The notes beneath the pieces were generated by a model. The model was not told the origin of the DNA. It worked only from the letters and a program-made list of their open reading frames with translations, and did no database searches. 64,000 nt of DNA from Geobacillus thermoleovorans (GTDB taxonomy: Bacteria; Bacillota; Bacilli; Bacillales; Anoxybacillaceae). Positions 16,468-27,655 of this stretch are shown in pieces. The stretch is from positions 723,001 to 787,000 of the forward strand of contig NZ_CP014335.1 in the NCBI RefSeq assembly GCF_001610955.1. The letters run 5' to 3'. Each line of letters opens with the position of its first letter. Position 1 is the stretch's first letter. The position numbers and the translations under genes were made by a program.

Positions 16468-19400
16468 AAAGAATGGGCATTCGGGACAAAGCCAAATTAC
16501 GGATTGAAACTTCATACGAATGGCAATGGACAAACCTATTGGAAAAAAGTCGTTTCCACGACGAACAGCAGTTATAAACCATATTTGTCCGTTACGTATA
16601 CGATACCCGTTCCCCATACGCCGACAGGAACGGCCTTCAGTAATGGGGATGGCACAGGATATATCAATTTATCATGGGATCCGGTTCCCGGCGCTGCGGG
16701 TTATAAAGTTTGGATTTATAACGGGAAATCATATGAAGCGTTTGATGTAGGCAATGTCACTTCCTGGAGTACAAAGGGGAAAAAAATCTGGCCGACCCCT
16801 TCTGAAATTAGCGCTGGAAGATACGACCTGCATCAAGATCAGTTAGGGACGGAGCTTGCTGTCGATCCTTCCCCGGTCTATCGAAATTCAGGCGAAAGCT
16901 ATCCAAACAGCAAGAACTACTGGTTCCGAGTCAGTGCGATTTTTCCTCAAGGCGAAAGCGCCATGTCCGGTGCGTATATGCCGACCATTCCGGATTTGGC
17001 GAAACCATCTGCTCCGACGGGGGTAAGTTATACAAACGGAAACGGAACCGGATATATCGATTTCAAACGGAATCCTGTGAGTGGAGCGACGGGGTATAAA
17101 ATTTGGATTTTTAACGGTTCCTACTATGAATCGTTAGATGTCGGGAACGTCACTTCTTGGACAACGAAAAACAAAAAGTATTGGCCAACCTCCACGGAAA
17201 TTCATGCAGGTAGATATAAGTTGCATGTAAACGATGGTCTTGGCACGGAATTAGCTGTTGACCCGTCTCCGGTCTATGCCAATGCAGGAACCAAATACGC
17301 AACGGCTGCCAACTACTGGATTCGGGTCAGTGCCTATAACTCTCAAGGGGAAACCGTCTTTTCGGATGCGTATATGCCTCGTATTCCGGATTTGCGAGTG
17401 CCGCCAGCGCCTTCGGGGTTTGCTTACAGCAACCAATTAGGAAGCAACTCGGGTTATGTCATGTTAGACTGGGATAAGATTCCTGGAGCGACAGGGTATA
17501 AAGTGTGGATTTTCAATGGACTTTACTATGAAGCATTTGATGTAGGAGACGTGGATCATTGGACGACGCAAAACAAAGGAATTTGGCCAACGCCGGAGGA
17601 AATCCAACAAGGGGATTCCAGCACCTTAACGCTGCATCATGATGGACAAGGATTGGAACTTCCGAAAGATCCTTCCCCCATGTATGCGAAAATGGGGACC
17701 AAATACGCGACAAGCACCCATTACTACTTCCGACTCAGCGCCTACAATGCGGATGGGGAAACGGTATTTTCCAGCAATGCCTTGACGGTGAACATTCCGG
17801 AGGCGAATGAGTATTTAGGAAAGGAAGAGTACTGGTCCATCATTGATGTTCCGTATGGCAGCGTGAATGCCGCTACCGGCAATCTGATTATAGACGAAGA
17901 CGATGTTTCGATTTCCGGAAGAGGACCGGGGCTTGAAATCACAAGAACTTACAATAGTTTATCCACATCGGTTGGATTGTTTGGAAAAGGATGGCATAGC
18001 GATGCGGAAATGAACATCGTGGCCCAAGGAAACGAAGCAAGATTGACGGATGAAGATGGCACGCTCCATATCTTCACAAAATTATCCGACGGCACGTATA
18101 AAGCTCCGACAGGTGTTTACTTGGAGTTAAGCGAAACAACCGATGAATATATCCTAACGACAAAAGATCAAACGAAAATTCATTTTCAAAAAAGTGATGG
18201 CAAGTTAACCAGAATCGTGGATGGACATGGGAATGCGACTACTTATAGTTATTCTAACGGAAAGCTCGTGTCGATTACGGATGCGTCGGGCAGAAAACTG
18301 AGCATCGAGTACACCGCAAGCGGAAGAATCCAGAAAATGACCGACCCAATGAACCGGACCATCACGTATGAGTATAACAACGACTTGTTAACAAAAGTAA
18401 CCCAGACGGGCGGGGAAGTAACGAGATACCAATATAATGAACTTGGTCGGTTAGAGAAAGTATTGGAACCGACGCATACGGAAGAAAAACCGGTCGTTAA
18501 TCAGTTCATTTATAATGGCGACAGGCTAAGCCAAGCGATTGATCCTGAAAACCGCATCTATACGATGAACTATGACCAAACAAAACGACAACTTGTCGTA
18601 ACGCAACCGAATGGCCGTAAAATTCAGTATAAATTTAATGAAGCAGCGAACCCAATTCAAATTATCGAAGACGTAGATGGTTTAAACATTACGACAAGCT
18701 ATGTTTATGAGGGAAATAATCTAGTAGAATCACGGGATCCGAATGATCAAAATGCAGCGAATCCTACTGAATCATATACGTATGACGCCAAGGGGAATGT
18801 GTTAACGGCGAAAGATAGTTATGGTACGGAAACATACGAGTATAACAAAAATAATGATGTCATCTCCATGACAGATACGGAAGGCGATACAACCACGATT
18901 GCCTATGATGGCTTAAATCCTGTATCCGAAACGGATCAATCCGGAAAAACGTCTTCTGTATCGAAGTATGATGCCTATGGGAATATCATTGAAGAAAGCG
19001 ATACATTAGGCAGTGCCACGAATTTGCTCTCTAATAGCGGCTTTGAACAAGGAATCACAGCTTGGAATCTGCTCAGTCATTATGATACTGGGCAATTACA
19101 GGAAGACACGAATGTCTATAATGGATTGACAGGGAGAAAAACATTAAAAATCGTCGCCGACTCTACTTCTCCTAACACAGAACTTGGCTATGTAGCGGCT
19201 ACCCAAGAAATCGCGGTGAAACCGAATACCACCTATACGTTAAGCGGGAAGATCAAAACGAATTTAACCAAAGCCAATGCCTTTTTCAATGTTCAATTCC
19301 TGAATAGTCAAAATCAAACGATTTCTTGGGCGGATCATCGTTATAGCCAACTTACAGGCACAAGACCTTGGACAGAGCGGCAAGTTACATTTACTACTCC

Positions 19401-21843
19401 TTCGAATGCAGCCAAAATTCGCGTCTATTTAGAGGTCGATCATAAGTCTCCAGATGCTTCCGGAGAAGCCTGGTTTGATAATGTTCAATTGGAAGAAGCG
19501 CAGGTTTCTTCCAGCTACAACCCAGTTGTAAATAGTAGTTTTGAAGGAACCACCACGAATTGGAGTGGAACAGGAGGAAGCGTAGATTCTACGCAATCAT
19601 TTGATGGAGGGTACTCACTAAAAATATCTAGAACAAGCACCACGCAATCGGCAAGTGAGTATAAGCAGACCATCATCGTTGGCCAAACATCTGGTGATGC
19701 ACCAATTAATCTTACGCTCACCGGTGTATCGAAAGCGCAGGATGTCAAAGCCAGTGGCACAGTGAGCCCAAGCGATTATTCCATTACGGCTAAAGTATAC
19801 TTTGTGGATGGAACGACCCAAACGTATACTGCGGATTTCCCTGCTGGCAATCAAGATTGGAACCGTGCCGCCGTTTCGATTCAACCTTCCAAGCCAATTG
19901 ATAAAATCGACATATCCGCTGTCTTCCGCGGCAATTACACGGGAACGGTATGGTTTGACGCGATCCGGCTCATGGAAGGAAACGTGGTGACGAAAAACAA
20001 GTACGATGCCAGCGGAAATTACGTCACGGAAGAAGTGGATGAAGAAGGCTATGTGGCGAAAAAGAATTATGATGCCGTTGGGAATCTATTAAGCGAGTAC
20101 GATAAGAAAGGAAACAAAAAAGAGTACACGTATGATTTATCGGATCGCTTAAAACAGCTGTTGTTAGCGAACGGCACTTCCGTCAACTACGATTATGACT
20201 TAAATGGCAATATGACTTCAAAAGTCATTCGAACCAGCGACGGCCAGTCTCAAACATTTGCCTATTCTTATGATGCGGCCGGCAAACTCGTGAAAACCGT
20301 TGGTCCGCTCCATGATGTGACAACGAATGAATATGATGCCAATGGAAATAAAATCAAAACGGTTTTGCCGAAAGGAAACACGATTCAATGGACGTATGAC
20401 GGAACGGAAAGGGTCAAAACGATTTCTTACAACAACGTTCCGTATTACGAATTTAGTTACGACAAAAACGGAAACGAACTTTCTGTACAATATGTAAAAG
20501 ACGGTACGACCAAGACAAGAAAATTTGATTCCGCGAATCGTGTCATTGAACAATCCGACCGCGGAGGATTACAAAAGTGGACCTATCCGACGACATCGGA
20601 TAAATTACAACAGTTTATGTTCTCCCATGGATCGTTTAGCCAAACAGTCACATACCAATACAATGCCTTGGATCAAAATACAGTCGTCCAAGACGGAACG
20701 TATACGTACCGCTTTGACTATGACGAGAGAGGAAACGTTCGCACCTTCACGACAGAAAATGGAGCCGGCTCGACCTTTAGGTATGATGACCGCGGCCTCG
20801 TGGAAAGTCTTTCGGTCGGTACGGCGGACGGAACAGAAATTGTATCGGAAACGTACCGTTACGATGAAAACGGCAACCGGACAAAAATTGAGTACCCAAC
20901 GAGAGAGACGATCGTTTATCACTACGACGCGCTCGATCAACTAGTGGAAGAACAGCTGCCAGACGGAACGAAGATCGAGTATACGTATGACGGATTTGGC
21001 AACCGGACGAAAGTCGTGAAAACAAAGGATGGGCAGTCGACGACGACCAATGCCGATTATAACGCTGCCAATCAGCTCATTCGTTTTGGAAACGAATCGA
21101 TCACATATGATGCCAACGGCAACCGATTGGAAGACGGTCAGTATCAATATGAATGGAACGAAGCGGATCAGCTCGTCTCCATCACAAGAAAAGGCGAAAG
21201 CACGCCGTTTGTGACGTACCAATACGATGAAGACGGCCGGCGCATTCAAAAGACTGTCAATGGCGTCGTTACGAACTATCATTACCAAGGCGACAGCCTA
21301 AACGTTCTGTACGAAACCGATGCGAGTGGAAATGTGGTAAGATCATATATATACGGAGAAAATGGGCAACTCCTTGCCATGAAAAAAGGCAACGCCACGT
21401 ATTTTTACCACTATAACGCCCATGGCGACGTGATCGCCCTGACGGATGAACAAGGAAACATTGTTGCCCGCTATCAATACGATGCGTGGGGGAACATTCT
21501 TTCCCAATCCGGCGCATTGGCGGACGAAAATCCATACCGATATGCGGGGTACCAATATGACCAAGAAACGGGTCTGTACTATCTGATCGCCCGGTACTAT
21601 CATCCAACGCATGGCGTGTTCTTGTCGCTCGACCCCGACCCAGGCGATGCGGATGACATCTTGACACAGAACGGCTATACGTACGCGAACAACAACCCAG
21701 TAATGTTGGTGGATCCGGATGGGCATTTCTTCTGGTTTGCGGTTAACGCTGGGTTTGCGTGTTTATTGCAAAATAAAAATACAGAGTTCTGCAACGAAAA
21801 GTGCAGAGCTGAAGGCAAAGAAAAAAGGCTTGCCAGCCTCTAA
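16468..21843 (+). pseudogene. wapA: WapA/Rhs polymorphic toxin, C-terminal part (toxin tip lost)
   Basis: This continues the interrupted gene. In order it has the end of the DNRLRE-like domain, three tandem repeats of about 125 residues (GYKVWIYNG...DVGNVTSW...DPSPVY), a transition domain (VNAATGNLIIDEDDVS), YD/Rhs repeats (TYDANGN, YEYNKNN type), two carbohydrate-binding-like segments near 19020-19980, and the Rhs core ending in RYYHPTHGVFLSLDPDPG and DPDGHFFWFAVNAG. The variable toxin normally follows this core. Instead the sequence enters an IS21-type end at 21760 and stops after about 28 element-derived codons. The gene is thus broken twice: by IS66 inside and IS21 at the tip. Without its own start it is unlikely to be secreted. 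Confidence 0.85.
16612..17800 (+). repeat. Three tandem ~125-residue extracellular repeats within wapA
   Basis: The units begin near 16612, 17005 and 17398. Each has P(A/T)G near the start, YKVWI(Y/F)NG, a (D/N)VxxW(S/T)T stretch, a WPT(P/S) motif, DPSP(V/M)Y and a closing (S/Y)AY. They resemble fibronectin-III-like modules and probably act as a stalk. Confidence 0.75.
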
Positions 21844-21900
21844 CATTTCCTCTACTGTGGAAGTTGTGAACACATAACCAAACAGTGGAGGAGCGAAAGG

Positions 21901-23406
21901 ATGCTGGCAATGCCCGAAATTAATCGTATCAGAAAACTGCGTGAAAAGAAAGGGTTATCGATTGCGGAAATTTCCCGTGAAACGGGATATAACTGGAGAA
22001 CGGTCAAGAAATACGCAGATGGAGACATTTCTGTCCAACCAACCATCAAACGCAAAAAGGGGATGATGGAGGAAGAAGGGTACGGGCAAATCATTGATGA
22101 CTGGTTGGAGGAGGATGCCAAACTGCCGAGAAAACAACGGCGAACGAACAAGACGATGTTTGAAGCGCTTTGTCGTGACCATGGATTTCAAGGCTCGTAT
22201 CGCACCGTTTGCGCGTACGTGCAAAAACGAAGACCGCAGCTCAAGCTCGAGAAAGAACAGCGCTATGAACGACTGGAGCACCCGCCAGGCGAGGCGCAGG
22301 TGGATTTCGGGAAGATGACGGTTGTGACGAAGGAGGGGAAGGAAGAAGAGCGATCGGTTTTGATCATGAGCTTTCCCTATAGCAACGCTGCGTTTGCTTA
22401 TCCGCTGCCGGCGGAAAACAGTGAATGCTTCCTCCATGGGTTGACGCAGCTGTTTCGTCAGGCTGGGGGAGTGCCAAAGGCATTGCGCATTGACAATTTG
22501 TCCGCGGCCATTGTGTCGATTCGAAAAGGGGGAGAACGCCGATTCACCGAGGCTTTTGAGAAATTTCAACTCTACTATCGGTTTGATGTACAAGTGTGCA
22601 ATCCATACAGTGGACATGAGAAAGGAAATGCGGAGCGAAAAGTCTATTACACTCGCAACCTTTGTTTCATCCCCGCTCCATTGATGGAGTCGGATCCGGA
22701 GCTGGTGGAGTGGCTGCATCGCAAGATGGTCGAGGACCGAAACCGTCCTCATTATGAAAAGGGGCGGTGGATCGAGGAACTATGGCAGGAAGAGCAACCG
22801 GAGCTGTTGGCGTTGCCGGAACAAGATCTTCCGATCTTCTCCCTCGATCACGCTTACGTGAATAAGTACGGAGAAGTGATGGTGGATGGGAAGGCGTTCG
22901 TCGTCCATGGCCTGTCCGTCCCCAACCGGGTGTTGGTGAAGAAAGAATGGAATCGTTTCGTTGTGTTCTCTTCCGATGGAGACGTCCATCTTGAAGCGCC
23001 CAGGCCGTATACGAACGTGAAACGCGAAATCCCTTGGAAAGAGATTTTCGCTGAGTGGGAGACCAAACCCCGGGTTGTCGGACATTCCCGCTACCGGACG
23101 TACTTGCCGGAGGCGATCCGAACGTATCTGGCTGGCCCCCCGCCCCAGGTGGTGGCCCGTTTGAAAGGACTGCGAGCGCTGTTGGATCGGCACACGCTTT
23201 ACGAAATCGCCCAGTGGCTCGAGGAGAGTCAGCGATGGGACTTGGCTCCTCATGAAATCGGCGTGTTGATGGAAGCGAAGCACTCCTATTACCCGGACAA
23301 GTGGGAAGAATCATACACCCCTTCCGTTCTAATCGACTATGAAACGGATTTAACGGTGTATGATCAACGTCTTCATCCCGCTCGGGAAGGGGGTGTCCAG
23401 AGATGA
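21901..23406 (+). CDS. istA: IS21-family transposase IstA
   Basis: 501 residues. The N-terminal helix-turn-helix (IAEISRETGYNWRTVKKY, residues 20-40) binds DNA. The integrase-type DDE core shows GEAQVDFGKM near 125, ALRIDNLSAAIV near 200 and NPYSGHEKGNAE near 240. A C-terminal beta domain follows. It overlaps istB by 4 bases (ATGA), the standard IS21 layout. The start at 21901 follows GTGGAGGAG; the alternative internal ATG (MPEINRI) is equally possible. It looks intact. Confidence 0.93.
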   Translation: MLAMPEINRIRKLREKKGLSIAEISRETGYNWRTVKKYADGDISVQPTIKRKKGMMEEEGYGQIIDDWLEEDAKLPRKQRRTNKTMFEALCRDHGFQGSYRTVCAYVQKRRPQLKLEKEQRYERLEHPPGEAQVDFGKMTVVTKEGKEEERSVLIMSFPYSNAAFAYPLPAENSECFLHGLTQLFRQAGGVPKALRIDNLSAAIVSIRKGGERRFTEAFEKFQLYYRFDVQVCNPYSGHEKGNAERKVYYTRNLCFIPAPLMESDPELVEWLHRKMVEDRNRPHYEKGRWIEELWQEEQPELLALPEQDLPIFSLDHAYVNKYGEVMVDGKAFVVHGLSVPNRVLVKKEWNRFVVFSSDGDVHLEAPRPYTNVKREIPWKEIFAEWETKPRVVGHSRYRTYLPEAIRTYLAGPPPQVVARLKGLRALLDRHTLYEIAQWLEESQRWDLAPHEIGVLMEAKHSYYPDKWEESYTPSVLIDYETDLTVYDQRLHPAREGGVQR

Positions 23407-24155
23407 GAGCAGAGGTGAAAGAGATTTGTAAAGCGCTGCATTTGGCCTATATCGCAGATCGATTCGAGGAGGTGAGATTCGAAACGAAAGAACAGTTTTT
23501 GCGGGATGTATTGGCGCTGGAACTGTCGTGCCGCCAAGAAGCGAAACAGGCTCGGCTGATCAAGAAAGCCAAGTTTCGGGAGTTGAAATGGCTGAAGGAT
23601 TACGAATGGTCGGGTCATATCCATTGGCCAGCCACGACATCGAGGGAGGAACTGTGTGACCTTCGCTTTTTGGAGCGAAAGCAAAACGTTCTGCTTTTAG
23701 GTTCACCTGGAACGGGGAAAACCCATCTCGCCACAGCACTTGGCATTCAGGCGTGCCAACAAGGCCATGAGGTTCGGTTTTTCCGCGTCGCGGATCTTGT
23801 CGCCCAGCTGGAAGAGGCGTTGAAAAACGGCACGCTCGGACGGCTGAAACGAAGCCTCGACCCATGCGAACTGTTGATTTTGGATGAACTCGGCTATGTG
23901 CCGTTTCAAAAGCAAGGATCGGAACTGTTGTTTCATATTATCGCCGACTGTTACGAGCGAAAAAGCGTCATGGTGACATCGAATCTAGAATTTGGACAGT
24001 GGAATCGGGTGTTTGGGGACAACCGTTTGACGGCAGCGTTGGTGGATCGCTTGGTTCACCACGCCCACATCTTGGCCTTTACGGGAGAGAGCTATCGACT
24101 GCGGAACGCTCTCTCCGCGATCCAGCCGTCCTCTGCCTCCGGTCTGGAACCTTAA
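23403..24155 (+). CDS. istB: IS21-family helper ATPase IstB
   Basis: A 250-residue AAA+ ATPase of the IstB/DnaC group, with Walker A LLGSPGTGKTHLA near 95, Walker B CELLILDELGYV near 155 and sensor 1 VMVTSNLEF near 185. It assists IstA in target capture. The start overlaps the istA stop. It appears complete. Confidence 0.93.
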   Translation: MRAEVKEICKALHLAYIADRFEEVRFETKEQFLRDVLALELSCRQEAKQARLIKKAKFRELKWLKDYEWSGHIHWPATTSREELCDLRFLERKQNVLLLGSPGTGKTHLATALGIQACQQGHEVRFFRVADLVAQLEEALKNGTLGRLKRSLDPCELLILDELGYVPFQKQGSELLFHIIADCYERKSVMVTSNLEFGQWNRVFGDNRLTAALVDRLVHHAHILAFTGESYRLRNALSAIQPSSASGLEP

Positions 24156-24277
24156 GTCTTGAGCTGGCAAGCCTATGTATTTTTTCTTGCACTTCTCTGC
24201 ATTTTTTGCTTGCAAAAAACACCTAGGGAAAGTCCACGTGTGAGTAAAATATTTGTGGGTGGCATTCCGGAATGATT

Positions 24278-24321
24278 CCCCGACGAGGGTTGCGAACTTT
24301 TGTTCGCGACGCTCGTCGGGG
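24278..24321. other. Strong hairpin upstream of the ISLre2 transposase
   Basis: CCCCGACGAG pairs with CTCGTCGGGG, with a second GAAC/GTTC stem around TTTT inside. It has no T-run. It may shield the transposase from outside transcription. Confidence 0.55.
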
Positions 24322-24426
24322 CCACCAAGCGAAGCGCGGTAGAAAAAGCAAATGTCATGCAAAAAGGACTCTCTCCCTGCTATGATGGTGATGACCAACA
24401 TCCATAAAACAGGAGGGAGAGAGTCC

Positions 24427-25792
24427 ATGAAACATCTTACCACAGAATGGCCTTTATTAAAAGAGCTGGAGGAGCAATTAGTCAGAACTCTTCAAAAGGT
24501 GTTCGCTGTCTTGTTGGCGGCCCTTTTGGAGGAGATCGATCAACAACTGGCGGAAGCGCGGGACAAGCGCCGGCATCAGCTGAAAGACAAACGGCCGACT
24601 ACGATCCAAACGCTGTTTGGAGAAGTGACGTTTCGACGGAACTACTACTATGACCGGCAAACGGGGAACTATACCTTCTTGCTGGATGCCGAATTAGGCT
24701 TTGATGGGGCCCAATCGATCAGTCCTTGCCTCGAGGAAACGGCGGTCGAGTTGGCCGTAGAGTGCTCTTCCTACCGCAAAGCGGCTCGCACGCTGGAGTC
24801 GATCGTGGGGTATGCGGTCCTCAGCCACGAGGCGATTCGCCAACTGGTGCTGGAGGGCCCCTGTCTCGCTGCATCACCCTGTTTCCAAACGGCACGGCCG
24901 GGTGCTGTTTGTGGAGGCGGATGGACTGTTTATTTCCCGCCAGGGGAAAGGGAAACGGGCGAAAGAAGAGAAAATCCTGGCGGTTCACGAGGGATGGAGA
25001 CGAAACGGGTCGCAGCTTGAGCTGGTGAACCGGCGCCACTACCTCCATGAAGGGACGGGGGACGTGTGGGAACGGTTTGAGGAGTGGCTGATGAAGGAAT
25101 ATGCCTATGATCCGTGCCGAGACCTGTTGGTCCTCAACGGCGACGCGGCGTCGTGGATCACGGCCTCCCGGGAGTATTTTGGGAAGCGGGCGTGCTTTCA
25201 GCTGGATCGATTTCATGTGGCGCGGGAGCTGCGTCAGTGTCTGTCCGGCCATCCGCGTTGGCGGGAGGTGCGGAAGAAGCTGGCGAAACAAGACGAAGAA
25301 GGGCTTCTCGTGGAGCTGAACAGCGCGGTCGGCACGTTGGAGGACGAAGCGAAAGAACAGCAGCTGGCTGCCATGATCCGCCGGATCGAGTCGATGCCGG
25401 GATGCATCCGGGACTATCGGGGGTGGCTGTCGGAGCAAGGGGTGGAGACGACCGGCATGCGTTCGATGGGCCATGCGGAGAGTGTGATGAGCCGATTTGC
25501 GCATCGGGTGAAATCCCGCCGCAGCTGGAAAGACCAAGGGCTTCGGGCGTTTCTGAGGGTGATGGCAGCCCGAATCGACGGGATCGGGTGGAGAAAGGGA
25601 CGGTGGGAGGAGCAAGAGCCCCAGTCGGCCGTCTCGGCCTCAACAACGTCCAAGCGGATCGAACAGGCCAAACGGAAGGCAGGACGGTTGTGGACAGATG
25701 TGGTGCGTCAGAATATACCGTGTCTGCAACAGTCATCCGGGACGCCGATCCATCAAGCGTTGTCGGCGCTCCGGGATGGTGGTTGGGTGTAA
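24427..25792 (+). pseudogene. ISLre2-family transposase, frameshifted
   Basis: The first frame (from ATG 24427, after GGAGGGAGAG) gives the UPF0236/ISLre2 N-terminus (TIQTLFGEVTFRRNYYYD, then HEAIRQLVLEGP). Near 24857-24863 (GGCCCCTG) it departs from the family. The next frame carries on with VSLHHPVSKRHGRVLFVEAD, the catalytic region (DRFHVAREL, GMRSMGHAESV) and the C-terminus to 25792. One extra base in the C-rich stretch explains the break. The transposase is therefore dead unless the ribosome shifts there, which is not known for this family. Confidence 0.85.
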
Positions 25793-25984
25793 AAAAATGG
25801 AATATCGTATCATCGTCTCAAGATAAGGGATGAGAGTCCGAAAGCGCTTACGATATTAATTCCTGAAAATGGTTCGATAACTAGTGATTGACAACGCCCG
25901 TAGTGAACCGAAAAAATGTTCTCCACAAAGTCTTGACTGACTCTTCTTTCCCGACAAGGTTGTGTTTTTTCAATAATCGGTATA

Positions 25985-27129
25985 TATATAAGTTGAATTA
26001 AAGATTTACAACTGAACACACAAACGATCGATCGTTTGTTCTGGTTTCTGGTTGATTCGCTGAATAAAGGCTTGGACATTCTTTCTAATTTCTTGCACAC
26101 TCGAATAGAACACGTTGTAAATCACGTCTGATTTCAGCCATTTCCATAGCCCTTCAATCAAGTTCAATTGCGGACTGTATGGTGGCAAAAAGACGAGCTC
26201 TAACCGATCTTCGTGTTCTTTTAAAAATGGCTGAATGAGTTTGGCATGGTGAATTCGAGCGTTATCTAAAATCATCACTATTTTGCCTGTGGGATAGCGT
26301 TCTAACACAAGTTGAAGAAATCGAAGAAATGTTTCCGCGTCATAGCGTTCTTCTTCGATGCAAAACACTTCCCCTGTTTCGTAGTTCAACGTGCCAATCA
26401 GCTTCAACCCTTGATGTTTTCCAAACGTCGGAATGATTCGTTGTTTTCCTTTGACAAACCATGTTTTTTGAATCGCTTGGTAATCACGAATCATCGACTC
26501 ATCTTGAAAGAGGACATGGGCGATGTTCCCATCTACCAGTTTTTTTTACTTCAGGGAAGGTGATTTCGACGAATTCTTTTTGTTTCTCTTCATCGGCATT
26601 GGCTAGTGTATAGGTCGGTTTCGTATAGCTTAGCCCTAACCGATGCAGAATGTCACTTGTTCCGCGAAGCGTGTATGTTGGCCCCCACTTTTGTTGAATG
26701 AGTTCAGCGATTATCGCAAGCGTCCAATTATATTTTGCTTCGAATCCCACATCTACGGGGAGCTGATGTTCAATGATCAAAGCCAGCTCTTTTTCCTGCT
26801 CAGGGGTCAATCGACGTGGGGCGCCAGGTGAGTATTTCATCTCCAGTCCATCAAGACCGCGCTGGGCGTAGGCATGAATATAGTTATAAATAGTTTTCTT
26901 GGATCGACCAATAATCGTTGCGATTTCTCCTTTGGTATATCCCTGCAAATGAAGATAAATCGCTTGGTAGCGTTCATATGCTCGTTTACTTTTTGCTTCT
27001 TTCATGGCAGTGGACAACTTTTCGATCTCGTCTTTGTGATTTGGCATCATATTTTCTCTCCGTTCCCCTATTTTCTCTTTGTATTTATTCGCCGTGGAAC
27101 GGGAGAAAACCTTTATTTCAATTTATATA
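25985..27129 (-). mobile_element. IS630-family insertion sequence inside another IS
   Basis: The ends read TATATAAGTTGAATTAAAG (left) and TATATAAATTGAAATAAAG (right, complement) at a TA target, as expected for IS630/Tc1. It splits the transposase of a two-gene IS on the same strand. Joining the flanks restores a continuous reading (SYFTIYRLLKKHNLVGKE). Confidence 0.85.
26006..27050 (-). CDS. IS630-family transposase in two frames with an A8 slip site
   Basis: The first frame (27050 down to about 26545) encodes the helix-turn-helix half (KGEIATIIGRSKKTIYNYI) and the start of the catalytic half. The second frame, to 26006, continues it. The catalytic residues are visible in LFQDESM, IVMILDNARIHH and PPYSPQLNLIEGLWKW. 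The frames meet at eight consecutive A (26540-26547 as T on the plus strand). Removing one A, or slippage by one, gives EVKKLVDGNIAHVLFQDESM. Slippage on an A-run is a plausible expression mechanism for such elements, but a simple inactivating mutation cannot be excluded. The ribosome site GGAGAG precedes the ATG. Confidence 0.8.
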
Positions 27130-27655
27130 GTAAAGTAAGAGGTATGGTTTTCTGGGATTTCCCCCTGCTCGATTAGGTGTTCGTAGAACACCGTCACGGG
27201 CATGGTGGGATGTTCTTTTCTTAGGGCTAAAATATGATCCTCATCATCGGGCGACAGACGCCTTGAGTGGCCGCGGTCCGAACGGCGCTTCGGCTTTAAG
27301 GCGTCAAAGCCCCCTTTTTTGTATCGGGTGCACCAATCGAGGATCGTCTTGGCTGCGATTCGCTTGTCGCCTTGGTGGGGAACATGATGCACTCGCTCGC
27401 TCACCTCTTTCAGATACGTCTTCGGTTCCACCTGCCCATTCACCAACGGAGCGATTAGCCCGTACCGAAACAGGGCAATGTTGTGTCTCATCGACTCATC
27501 CATTCGAATCTCCTCCTGGTCTCACTTGGAATCAGGACCGTTCCGGTCCTCCTGCCCTTATCGTACCGAATTGCTTTTTCTCCGTCGATAGGAAAGGTTT
27601 GTGGGAACCTCAATCATTTCCAATTTAGGATATGTATGTAGAATCAAGATCCCAT

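Larger units (their letters stand above)
21760..24221 (+). mobile_element. IS21-family insertion sequence
   Basis: The ends are inferred from an imperfect inverted repeat: left TGTTTATTGCAAAATAAAAA and right complement TGTTTTTTGCAAGCAAAAAA, with internal repeats (TGCAGAG, GGCTTGCCAG) typical of IS21 multiple terminal repeats. It carries istA and istB. The left end truncates the wapA core right after AVNAGFA. The two flanks show no shared duplication, so one side has probably been rearranged or has merged with the adjoining ISLre2 element. Confidence 0.8.
24222..25935 (+). mobile_element. ISLre2-family insertion sequence (frameshifted; right end approximate)
   Basis: The left part abuts the IS21 right end at 24222. 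The right boundary is placed near 25935, because minus-strand sequence below that point no longer reads as the two-gene IS transposase found further right. The candidate ends (AAGTCCACGTGTGAGTAAAA against GACTTTGTGGAGAACATTTT on the other strand) are only partly alike. Its single transposase gene is frameshifted. Confidence 0.6.
25940..27503 (-). pseudogene. Helix-turn-helix transposase of a two-gene IS, interrupted and truncated
   Basis: The N-terminal part (27503-27130) gives MDESMRHNIALFRYGLIAPL with a helix-turn-helix (KRIAAKTILDWCTRYKKGGF) and a linker of the IS481/Mu-like integrase type. An IS630 interrupts it. About 15 more codons (IYRLLKKHNLVGKE) follow below 25984 before the sequence diverges near 25940, where the ISLre2 element begins. 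The whole DDE domain is missing. It belongs with the DUF6431-type gene just upstream. Confidence 0.75.

Noticed and set aside
21752..24230. Target duplication for the IS21-family element
   Set aside because: No repeat of 4-8 bases is shared by the flanks under any end assignment I tried.
24352..24426. Upstream extension of the ISLre2 transposase
   Set aside because: The ATG at 24427 follows a strong GGAGGGAGAG and matches the family N-terminus.
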